Source: Geobacter sp. (lineage in GTDB: Bacteria > Desulfobacterota > Desulfuromonadia > Geobacterales > Geobacteraceae). Taken from it: a stretch of 31,847 nucleotides of DNA. Below, piece by piece: positions 6,656 through 12,909 of the stretch. Numbering within the stretch: the first letter of the stretch is position 1; each line of letters starts with the position of its first letter. Where the stretch lies: NCBI GenBank assembly GCA_003499925.1, contig DNRQ01000160.1, positions 10,475 to 42,321 of the forward strand, in the 5' to 3' direction. A program made the position numbers and the translations under genes. The notes below the pieces were generated by a model. That model worked only from the letters and a program-made list of their open reading frames with translations, ran no database searches and was not told the DNA's origin.

Positions 6656-7914
6656 CGGGCTGCCGCCTTTTTTCCCAGATCGCTCGGAGCGGCCGGGTCG
6701 CTTTGCTCCCTGCGCCTGCGGAAGGAGCGCACCAGCAGATAGGTGACGAGCCCCCCTGCCGCCCCCAGGAGCGGGCCGATCAGCAGCGATCCCAGCAGCC
6801 ACTCCCAGATCCGGTGATGCAGCTGGTCCAGAAGCGTGTGCCGGTTGAACTCGGTCCAGAAACTGCCGTGGATGAGGTAATGGCCCAGCTCCACGCATAG
6901 AAACGGCACGAACGGTGCGCAGCAGACGTTGCTGGCGCCGACCGAGGCGAGCTTGTTCAGATGGAGCTTGTGGCTGGCGTAAACGATGGCCGCGATGCCG
7001 AAGGGTATGATCGGCAGCGCTCCCAGGAAGATGCCGACCCAGACCGCGGCGGCGAGCTCCCTCGGGCTGGAGTGCTCCAGGCTCAGCGCCTTGAAGTAGC
7101 GGGCCGGGTGGAAGATGCTCGGCATCGTCTCCGCAGCGTCCCCGTCCCTGAACAGCCGGCGCTGCGGCCAGGGGAGCAGGGCGCGGCTCACCAGAAATGT
7201 GTGCAGGCAGCTCAGGCGCAGGTTGTCCTTAAACTTGTGGAAATGGGAGACCCGCTGGTCCCCCGGAGGGTAATACACCGAAACCGGGACCGAGAGCACC
7301 GGCAATCCGGCCCAGCTGCCGCGTACCAGCACCTCGATCTCGAAGGTGTAGCGCCGGGAAAGAAACCGGGAGCGCTGCAGAAACTCGACCGGGTAGAGCC
7401 GGTAGCCGCTCTGGGTGTCGGGAAGGGTCCGGCCGCACTCGAGCCGCACCCAGAAGTTGGAGAAGTCCCTGCCGAAGAGGCTTGAGCGCGGCACGTTGTC
7501 GGTCTCCATCCTGCGGGCGCCGATCACGATGCAGGGCCAGGAGCAGGAGGCCGCCTCCACCAGCACCCCGGCTTCGGCCGGGTCGTGCTGCCCGTCCGCG
7601 TCGATGGTGAGGATCGCCTGGTAGCCCCAGCTCCGCGCCAGCCGGGCCGCCGCGAGGATGGCTCCCCCCTTGCCGCCGTTCACCGGCAGGCGGTGGCGTG
7701 CGACCGGAAGCCCGGCGACCGTGTCGAGGCTGCCGTCGGTGCTGCCGTCGTCGAGAACCAGAACGGGGAAGCCCTGGTCCAGCGCCCGCCGGGCCACCCC
7801 GGCCACGGTGTCGGCATGGTTGTACACCGGGATCACCACGAGGGTTTTCGGCGCCGCGCCCGCCGACTGCGACGCCGGCACGGGGGGCGGGGCTGTTGCC
7901 TGGATCTTATGCAC
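6652..7914 (-). CDS. Glycosyltransferase family 2 fused to DUF2062
   Basis: A 420-aa two-domain protein. Residues 23-230 are a GT2 (dolichol-phosphate-mannose-synthase-like) domain with VVIPVYNHADT, LDDGSTDGS and the nucleotide-sugar/metal-binding DAD (105-107, in TIDADGQHDP). From about 255 to 400 is a DUF2062 membrane domain with three or so hydrophobic helices (GIFLGALPIIPFGIAAIVY, ASNVCCAPFVPFLCVELGHYL, LLGSLLIGPLLGAAGG). This GT2-DUF2062 pairing is known in lipid and aryl-polyene-type clusters. It would glycosylate a lipid-linked substrate at the inner membrane. The start is GTG with a G-rich run just upstream. It begins 8 nt after the deacetylase-methyltransferase stop and overlaps the radical SAM gene by 4 nt, strongly supporting an operon. 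Donor and acceptor are unknown. Confidence 0.87.
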   Translation of the reverse strand: MHKIQATAPPPVPASQSAGAAPKTLVVIPVYNHADTVAGVARRALDQGFPVLVLDDGSTDGSLDTVAGLPVARHRLPVNGGKGGAILAAARLARSWGYQAILTIDADGQHDPAEAGVLVEAASCSWPCIVIGARRMETDNVPRSSLFGRDFSNFWVRLECGRTLPDTQSGYRLYPVEFLQRSRFLSRRYTFEIEVLVRGSWAGLPVLSVPVSVYYPPGDQRVSHFHKFKDNLRLSCLHTFLVSRALLPWPQRRLFRDGDAAETMPSIFHPARYFKALSLEHSSPRELAAAVWVGIFLGALPIIPFGIAAIVYASHKLHLNKLASVGASNVCCAPFVPFLCVELGHYLIHGSFWTEFNRHTLLDQLHHRIWEWLLGSLLIGPLLGAAGGLVTYLLVRSFRRRREQSDPAAPSDLGKKAAAR

Positions 7915-7922
7915 GAGCCCCC

Positions 7923-9422
7923 CTACCCTTGCGCCGGCGCGGCGGACGCGGCCGGCGCGGTGCCTGCGGCGGGGGCGGCGCCCTTGCGGGCCACCACCTC
8001 GAGCAGCATGCCGCCTGAGATCAGCGACTTCAAGAGATGACTGCAGACCGCTATCTGCTCGAATCCTGCCGCCGTCAGCATCGCCTCGATCTCACGCCTG
8101 CTGTGGGCCTTAAGCCAGAGCCCCTGCCGCACGGCGTTTCCTATCTGGGTGAAGAACCTGAACAGGGAGCTGCGGGCGGTGATGAAATAGACGGCTCCGC
8201 CAGGCTCGACCTCCCGCGCCAGCCGCCGGAAGAAGGCGGGGAGGTCGGCCAGGTATTCCAGGGCGGAAAAGGCGCAGACCACCGAAAAAGGTCCCTGGAG
8301 TTCCATGCTCTCCACGTTCCCCTTCAGGACGATGATGTTGTCCAGCCCCGCCGCCCGCGCCTTTTTCTCAAGGAGCGCCAGCATGTTCCCCGAAATGTCC
8401 GCGGCCACCACCTCGCTGCAGTTGCGGGCGATCTCCATGGTGAAGATGCCGGTACCGGCGCCGATCTCGAGCACCCTTCCGGCACCGGCAAAGAGCTCGG
8501 GACAGCGAGCGGCAAAGAGCCGCAGTTCGGTGCTGCGGGAGAGGGAAACCGCCGAGGTGAACTGCTCCTCGTCGTAGCTCTCGGCCAGGCCGTTGTAGAA
8601 AAGTTCGGCGGCGTTGGGGCCGGACTCAGAGGGGCCGCTCTGCATGACCTCCTTGCCGATCAGCCGGGCCAGCGGCAGGATCTCCACTCCCCTCTGCTTC
8701 AGGCCGTCGATCAGCGTCGAGAACTCGTTCAGCAGCTGCGCCACGTCCCCCTGGCGCGGTGCGACGTCGTGGAGCAGGACGATGTCGCGCGGACGAACCT
8801 TGGCCAGGAGCCTCTGCGCCAGGTTCCCCACCCGCCGGTTCCCCATGTCGCAGCCCCGCAGGCTGAAGTTGACGCAGAACATGCCGTTTTCCAGCAGCAC
8901 CCGCCAGAGCCGGGAATTGGTGATGCCGACCGGAGGACGAAAGGCGAGCGGCACGATGCCGAACTGGCGGAACACGGCCTGGGCCGAGGCGACCTCCCGC
9001 CCCAGGACCGCAGGCCCCTTGAGCATGAGAAATGGGGAATGACTGTAGGAATGGTTTCCGACCGCGTGCCCGCCGGAGAGGATCGCCCTGACGATCTCCG
9101 GGTAGCGCTCGGCACGCTCGCCGGTCACGAAGAAGGTGGCCGTTACGCCTTGCCGCGCCAGGAGTTCCAGGAGCTGCGGGGTTACCTCGGGATCCGGACC
9201 GTCGTCAAAGGTGAGGGCCACCCCGTTTGTCCGCCGCTCCCCGCGGCTGACGATGGGGAGAAAGAAGCTGAAGCGTGGGAACAGCGGGCTGATGCAGCAG
9301 ATGACAACGAAGACGATGAGCGGCAGGGGCGCCAGGTTCACATTGAAAAACAGCAGCACGGCAAAGAGCTGAAATGCGCCCAAGGCGACAAAATGGGACG
9401 GTGACAGCGGACAGATCATCAC
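7923..9422 (-). CDS. Fused polysaccharide deacetylase (NodB) and SAM methyltransferase
   Basis: A 499-aa protein (or one residue shorter, since a GTG and an ATG are adjacent) with three parts. Residues 9-55 form two hydrophobic helices. Residues 65-255 are a NodB-type carbohydrate esterase 4 domain with TFDDGPD (71-77), metal ligands His124 and His128 in NHSYSHS, RPPVG (162-166) and LLHD (216-219). Residues 270-475 are a class I SAM methyltransferase with VLEIGAGTGIF (317-327), VVAADIS and an acidic/aromatic post-motif. An Ala/Pro-rich tail ends the protein. Both catalytic sets look intact, so it may deacetylate an N-acetyl sugar and methylate the same or a linked substrate. AAGGAAA precedes the start. 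It is the first gene of the tight block leading to glycosyltransferase, radical SAM and ketosynthase. The fusion is uninterrupted in one frame, with no sign of frameshift. Confidence 0.87.
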   Translation of the reverse strand: MMICPLSPSHFVALGAFQLFAVLLFFNVNLAPLPLIVFVVICCISPLFPRFSFFLPIVSRGERRTNGVALTFDDGPDPEVTPQLLELLARQGVTATFFVTGERAERYPEIVRAILSGGHAVGNHSYSHSPFLMLKGPAVLGREVASAQAVFRQFGIVPLAFRPPVGITNSRLWRVLLENGMFCVNFSLRGCDMGNRRVGNLAQRLLAKVRPRDIVLLHDVAPRQGDVAQLLNEFSTLIDGLKQRGVEILPLARLIGKEVMQSGPSESGPNAAELFYNGLAESYDEEQFTSAVSLSRSTELRLFAARCPELFAGAGRVLEIGAGTGIFTMEIARNCSEVVAADISGNMLALLEKKARAAGLDNIIVLKGNVESMELQGPFSVVCAFSALEYLADLPAFFRRLAREVEPGGAVYFITARSSLFRFFTQIGNAVRQGLWLKAHSRREIEAMLTAAGFEQIAVCSHLLKSLISGGMLLEVVARKGAAPAAGTAPAASAAPAQG

Positions 9423-9505
9423 TCTTTTCCTTACCCTGAATGGGAGAAGGACGACGCGGCCCCGGCAGTTGCGGCAGCAGTGCCCCCCTCCACTGAAAGT
9501 TCGAT

Positions 9506-9534
9506 ATCATGACCGAAATCGGCAAAAAAGTCAA
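9506..9534 (-). promoter_or_regulatory. Candidate sigma70 promoter for the deacetylase-glycosyltransferase-radical SAM-ketosynthase operon
   Basis: On the minus strand, TTGACT (9534-9529) and CATGAT (9511-9506) are 17 nt apart, in the 126-nt gap between the hydrolase stop and the deacetylase start. The -35 matches consensus at 5 of 6 and the -10 at 4 of 6. The position suits a roughly 80-nt leader. Seen by eye only. Confidence 0.4.
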
Positions 9535-9548
9535 ACAAAGGCTGAATA

Positions 9549-10430
9549 TCATGGCCTTACGCCCCGGCCCGCCGCGATCCTCACGGTCAACGTCTGCAGG
9601 TAGCTGTTCCAGGTGGCGAGGTAGGCCGAGCTGTCCACCGTCAAGGCGTTGCAGTGGCCGCCTCCGGTGACGATGTAGAGCATTTTCGGATCGGCCGCCC
9701 GGGCAAAGAGCCGTCTGGTCATCTGCACCGGGATGACGGCGTCGTTCTCCCCGTGGATCATGAGCAGCGGCACGCCGACCGTCGCGATCTTGGCCAAATT
9801 GTCGAAAGCCATGGCGCTGTCCCACCAGCCGATCAGATAATAGCTAAAGGGGGAGGCCTGCCTCAACATGTCCTTGATGCAGGTGAAGGAGCTCTCCATC
9901 ACCAGTCCGGCCGGAGGCGACTCCAGGGCCATCTGCAGCGCCACTGCGGCGCCAAGCGACTGCCCGTAGAAGATCATCCCCTCGTGCCGCCACCCCTGTC
10001 CCCTCAGATAGGAGACGGCACCCCGGGCGTCCCGGTAAAGGTCCCTCTCCCTAAGCGGCTGCCCGCCGCTTTTCCCGTAGCCCCGGTAATCGAAGATGAA
10101 GATGGCGAAACCCTGGGAATGGAGCATTTCGAGGTACTGCAGGTTGTCGGAGAGATTGCTGCCATTTCCGTGAAAGAAGAGGATGAGCGGCATGGCGGGC
10201 GCACCGGCGATGAACCAGCCGTTCAGGGGTACGCCGTCCCGGGCCTGGAACCAGACCTCGTGATAGGCGATGCCGCTGCTTGCCGGCGTGGCGGTGATCC
10301 CCTTTTTGGGCAGGAAGAGGAAGCTCTGCGTCAAGGTACATCCGATGAGCGCAAAAAGGTAGAGCACCAGGAGCGCGTGCAGCACCAGGTGCCCTTTCCT
10401 CAGCGCTGATGTCGTCCCGGATGCCGGCAT
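9549..10430 (-). CDS. Alpha/beta hydrolase, BEM46/YfhR-like, membrane-anchored
   Basis: A 293-aa serine hydrolase. An N-terminal hydrophobic segment (about 15-36) ends in LIGCTLT, which could be a signal anchor or a lipoprotein-like cysteine site. The hydrolase fold shows the oxyanion motif HGNG (87-90), FDYRGYGKS, the nucleophile elbow GQSLGAA (Ser158), HGENDAVIP (Asp230) and GGGHCN (His259), a full catalytic triad. BEM46-like proteins are esterases or thioesterases of unsettled substrate. A TTG 6 codons upstream is in frame, but the ATG at 10430 has AAGGATG well placed, so I use it. It could release or transfer the acyl product of the neighbouring cluster, but a separate promoter candidate lies between it and the operon, so the link is weak. 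Confidence 0.82.
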   Translation of the reverse strand: MPASGTTSALRKGHLVLHALLVLYLFALIGCTLTQSFLFLPKKGITATPASSGIAYHEVWFQARDGVPLNGWFIAGAPAMPLILFFHGNGSNLSDNLQYLEMLHSQGFAIFIFDYRGYGKSGGQPLRERDLYRDARGAVSYLRGQGWRHEGMIFYGQSLGAAVALQMALESPPAGLVMESSFTCIKDMLRQASPFSYYLIGWWDSAMAFDNLAKIATVGVPLLMIHGENDAVIPVQMTRRLFARAADPKMLYIVTGGGHCNALTVDSSAYLATWNSYLQTLTVRIAAGRGVRP

Positions 10431-10508
10431 CGGATCATCCTTTTGCAACCGCGGCAGAAGATTCGCCGCAAAAATTGTCCGACTAAAGGGCGCGACCCCC
10501 TGTGTCCG

Positions 10509-10703
10509 TTAACTCCCGGTTCCACCTGTTTTCTTGCTGGTTTTACCCTGTTCTTGTTTCTGCTTCTGCTGCTCGCCCGACTTGGGAGCCTGTATCCTTT
10601 CGCTTTCGCCCTCGCCTTTCTGGATGTTCGTTCCGCTGCGGACCTGTTCGGTTCCCGGGCGTTGCTTGCCTGCCCCTTTCTGCGCACCCTTGCTCTTTTC
10701 CAT
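10509..10703 (-). CDS. Small hydrophilic K/Q/G-rich hypothetical protein
   Basis: A 64-aa protein starting MEKSKGAQKGAGKQRPG, almost entirely Lys, Gln, Gly, Glu, Ser and Thr, with no hydrophobic stretch. It is probably disordered, reminiscent in composition of hydrophilin or KGG-type stress peptides, though I recognise no specific family. The gene call rests on an excellent Shine-Dalgarno (AAAGGAGGAGACC then ATG) and on the same strand and spacing style as its small stress-type neighbours. The other frames here are GC-rich or Cys/Ser-rich shadows. Function unknown. Confidence 0.65.
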   Translation of the reverse strand: MEKSKGAQKGAGKQRPGTEQVRSGTNIQKGEGESERIQAPKSGEQQKQKQEQGKTSKKTGGTGS

Positions 10704-10895
10704 GGTCTCCTCCTTTCAGAGGGCCGCGCCAACCGCATCACCGGATGCATCTGCCGAAGCTGCGGCAGCATGCAAAAAAACGGCACCGGAAAAGCTGTTT
10801 GCAGTTCAGTTTTCTCAGCTTCCGGTTCAGACCGAAACGCTACTGCAAACTGATCACTCTCTTCTTCCGGCACCGTTTTTTGTTACAGCACCTGT

Positions 10896-11423
10896 CTACC
10901 CTGCGACCGGAGCCCCCCTTGAAGGTCGCCGTCCCTCGCGCTTATGCTGCTGGAACTGCACGGTGATCTCCTGGATCTGCTCCTTGTTCAGCACTTTCCT
11001 GGCCATCCTGAACATCTCACGCTCTTCTTCCTGGATATGATGTTCGACGATTTCGTGAAGTACGCTGATTTTTGCTCCCCACCGTTCGTCGTCCACGGCG
11101 AGACTTTTGAAGGTGCCGATCAGGGTCTTGGCGACCTGGTGCTCCTCGTAGGCCTCCAAGACCTTTTCGCGCGGTTCCTCGTGCCGCTCCAGGGCGGTGT
11201 AGAGAAACCGCTCCTCTCCTTCCATGTGGACTTCCAGCTCTTCTTCCACTTGGGAGAAGAGCTTCTGCAGGGCGGCGACATCCTTCCTGCCGCTTTTCTC
11301 GATCCGGTCGAAAAGGTACCTGACCTTCTCGTGATCCTGCTTCAGCACCTCGAAAATGGTCATCTCAGCTGCTTTCGGGTGAGACGTCCCCTTATCGCTC
11401 GCGGACTTTTCGTGTGTGGGCAT
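10896..11423 (-). CDS. Hemerythrin HHE domain protein
   Basis: A 175-aa protein with a four-helix hemerythrin-like cation-binding domain (about 21-145). Likely di-iron ligands are visible: His31 (KQDHEKV), His66 and Glu70 (EVHMEGEE), His95 (YEEHQVA), and His129 with Glu133 (EHHIQEEE). Such DUF438/HHE-type cytoplasmic proteins bind O2 or NO, or help iron handling and oxidative-stress defence. The charged N-terminal 20 residues and the basic C-terminal tail are probably disordered. AAAGGAGATGG before the ATG supports the start, rather than the internal Met21. The 192-nt gap downstream holds no recognisable gene. It is placed in the stress-type run 10509-12543. Confidence 0.9.
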   Translation of the reverse strand: MPTHEKSASDKGTSHPKAAEMTIFEVLKQDHEKVRYLFDRIEKSGRKDVAALQKLFSQVEEELEVHMEGEERFLYTALERHEEPREKVLEAYEEHQVAKTLIGTFKSLAVDDERWGAKISVLHEIVEHHIQEEEREMFRMARKVLNKEQIQEITVQFQQHKREGRRPSRGAPVAG

Positions 11424-11515
11424 CGGTCCATCTCCTTTGGCACCTGGCTGCCTTCCTCTGGGCTGAAGTCCCTGTGGTTGAACTCCCTACGGTTGGCCTG
11501 CCTAACCGGAGCCGG

Positions 11516-12079
11516 TTATTCCGTGCCGCGGGGCCTCGGCTTGTCGGAGCCGGCGAAATCGGCCTTCGCTTCTCCCTCTGAGCCGATGTCTATGGCGCCT
11601 GTCTGTTTCAGGACGTCCATGGCCCGTTTTTTCCAGTCGGAGTCGTCGCAGTGGACCGAGAGCAGGATGCCCCCTTCCTTGACGCGCCCCTCATATCTCT
11701 TCGCTTCATATTCCGGAATACCCATGCCTACCAGGGCTCCGGCAACCCCGCCGATGACGCCACCGGCACCAACACCTGCAAGAGCCGCCACGATGGGGCC
11801 TGCTGCGATGAAAGGTCCGACTCCCGGAATCGCCAGCATGCCGATACCGGAGAGCCATCCCAGTGTTCCGCCGATCACCGCACCGGTTCCTGCTCCGGCT
11901 GTCGACCCTTCGGGAACCTTGGTGTGTTTTTCATGAGCGAAATCCTTGGTACCGACGTTCTCGGAGAAAAGAACCGAGATGTCGGTATTGCGGAAGTTTG
12001 CGTTTCTCAAGGCGTCAACCGCCTCTTCCACATTCTGCCGGCTACGATATATGCCGAATACTGCAATATTTTTTCCCAT
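11516..12079 (-). CDS. General stress-like protein (YflT/17M-type) with glycine-zipper segment
   Basis: A 187-aa protein. Residues 1-50 (KNIAVFGIYRSRQNVEEAVDAL..NTDISVLFSEN) form an alpha/beta domain like the YflT/general stress protein 17M family. Residues 60-118 are a Gly/Ala-rich hydrophobic stretch (GAGTGAVIGGTLGWLSGIGML..GVGAGGVIGGVAGALVGMGIP) resembling a glycine zipper that could insert in a membrane. Residues 120-165 (EAKRYEGRVKEGGILLSVHC..KKRAMDVLKQTGA) return to an alpha/beta fold that parallels the N-terminal part. AAAAGGAGAATTAGTC precedes the ATG. Proteins like this are common in Geobacter and other stress-tolerant bacteria. The biochemical role is unknown. Confidence 0.8.
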   Translation of the reverse strand: MGKNIAVFGIYRSRQNVEEAVDALRNANFRNTDISVLFSENVGTKDFAHEKHTKVPEGSTAGAGTGAVIGGTLGWLSGIGMLAIPGVGPFIAAGPIVAALAGVGAGGVIGGVAGALVGMGIPEYEAKRYEGRVKEGGILLSVHCDDSDWKKRAMDVLKQTGAIDIGSEGEAKADFAGSDKPRPRGTE

Positions 12080-12120
12080 GACTAATTCTCCTTTTATTGA
12101 TTGGCATGCAGTCTTGTCCC

Positions 12121-12303
12121 CTATTTTTTCGGAGGCTCAGGCACCTTGGCGCCCTTTTCGCGGGCCTCCGAAAGCCCTATCGCGACGGCCTGCTTTCTGT
12201 CCGTCACCTGCTTGCCGCTGCCGCCGCTTTTGAGCTCCCCTTTCTTGAACTTGTCCATCACTTCCCTGACGGTTTCCTGTGCCTTCTTTCCATATTTCGC
12301 CAT
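12121..12303 (-). CDS. DUF6496 family small protein
   Basis: A 60-aa basic protein (MAKYGKKAQETVREVMDKFK start, then a GELKSGGSGKQVTDRKQAVAIG segment and SEAREKGAKVP). This arrangement matches the small DUF6496 family as I remember it: a helix followed by a GSG linker and a helix with KQAVAIGLSEAR. GGGAGGACCAA directly before the ATG is a strong Shine-Dalgarno. It is 41 nt upstream of the general-stress-like gene and same strand. Function not established; possibly nucleic-acid associated, given its charge. Confidence 0.78.
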   Translation of the reverse strand: MAKYGKKAQETVREVMDKFKKGELKSGGSGKQVTDRKQAVAIGLSEAREKGAKVPEPPKK

Positions 12304-12390
12304 TTGGTCCTCCCGTCTCCCCCGCTCTTGTCTCTTCCTGAGGGCGCAACCCGGGGAAGATCTCCCGTCGAGCAGGACGCGGAGAAAAGC

Positions 12391-12543
12391 TCAGATGCGC
12401 CCCAGCAGCGCCAGGATGAGCAAAATCAGAAGGATCAATCCGAGGCCGCCGCTTGGATAATATCCCCACCCCGAACTGTATGGCCAGGTGGGCAGGGAGC
12501 CGATCAGCAGCAAAATCACAATGATGAGCAAAATCGTTCTCAT
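12391..12543 (-). CDS. DUF3309 family membrane peptide
   Basis: A 50-aa protein with two hydrophobic helices (TILLIIVILLLIGSLP and GLGLILLILLILALLGRI) flanking a short polar loop rich in aromatics and glycine (WPYSSGWGYYPSGG), the typical DUF3309 layout and length. The frame opens 14 codons earlier, but the ATG at 12543 has GGGAGGGGAGGCGAGCC before it, so I use this start. It is probably an inner-membrane peptide that responds to stress, but no function is known. It is the first gene in the stress-type run on this strand. A TATTAT -10-like box lies at 12618-12623, with no convincing -35. Confidence 0.75.
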   Translation of the reverse strand: MRTILLIIVILLLIGSLPTWPYSSGWGYYPSGGLGLILLILLILALLGRI

Positions 12544-12717
12544 GGCTCGCCTCCCCTCCCCGTTGTGGTCGCTTCTTGCTGACACCGCCCTCCCGGCGCC
12601 GGTTAGTTTCTACTCATATAATACTACTTACGACCCATGCTCGTCGATAGTGTAGTGATTCGCGTAGAGTTCCATCCCCCAGCTCGCACAGGCCTCACCT
12701 CCCCCCCACCCCTCCCA

Positions 12718-12859
12718 CGATGATCTTCCACTGAAAAAACTCCCTCCCCTTCAAGGGGAGGGTCGGGGTGGGGATGGGGCAGCTCCGGCGCAAACACCCC
12801 GATCCCCCTCCTGACCTCCCCCTTGAAGGGGGAGGGACCTGGACAGCGGAAGATCATCG
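12718..12859. repeat. MITE-like palindromic element with 12-bp terminal inverted repeats
   Basis: CGATGATCTTCC (12718-12729) and GGAAGATCATCG (12848-12859) are perfect inverted ends. Inside are two hairpin cores, CCCTCCCCTTCAAGGGGAGGG and its longer partner CTCCCCCTTGAAGGGGGAG. The 142-bp element shares most of its interior with 19155-19325, and the first core with 14671-14745. It has no coding capacity and sits in the 366-nt gap between the DUF3309 and DUF748 genes. The rest of that gap shows no gene. Confidence 0.75.
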
Positions 12860-12909
12860 CTAGTCAGTTAATTTAATGGCAGTGGGGGCTCGGGGAGGGT
12901 GATCCACCC

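Noticed and set aside
6656..6898. 81-codon N-terminal extension of the radical SAM gene
   Set aside because: It overlaps the glycosyltransferase gene in another frame, is Pro/Gly/Arg-rich, and a proper RBS and conserved start MRILLINPPN occur at 6655.
10735..10890. Hairpin and repeated CGGCACCG with A/T runs as a terminator or sRNA
   Set aside because: The stem at 10750-10780 has its T run on the wrong side, and the longer pairing has two central mismatches. Not convincing.
10443..11040. Plus-strand frames (136, 154, 168 codons) over the small stress genes
   Set aside because: Cys/Ser/Leu-rich shadows without ribosome-binding sites. Minus-strand frames have strong sites and known domains.
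12137..12469. 110-codon minus-strand frame overlapping DUF6496 and DUF3309
   Set aside because: Arg/Pro/Gly-rich shadow in another frame; the two small genes have their own RBS and family-typical sequences.
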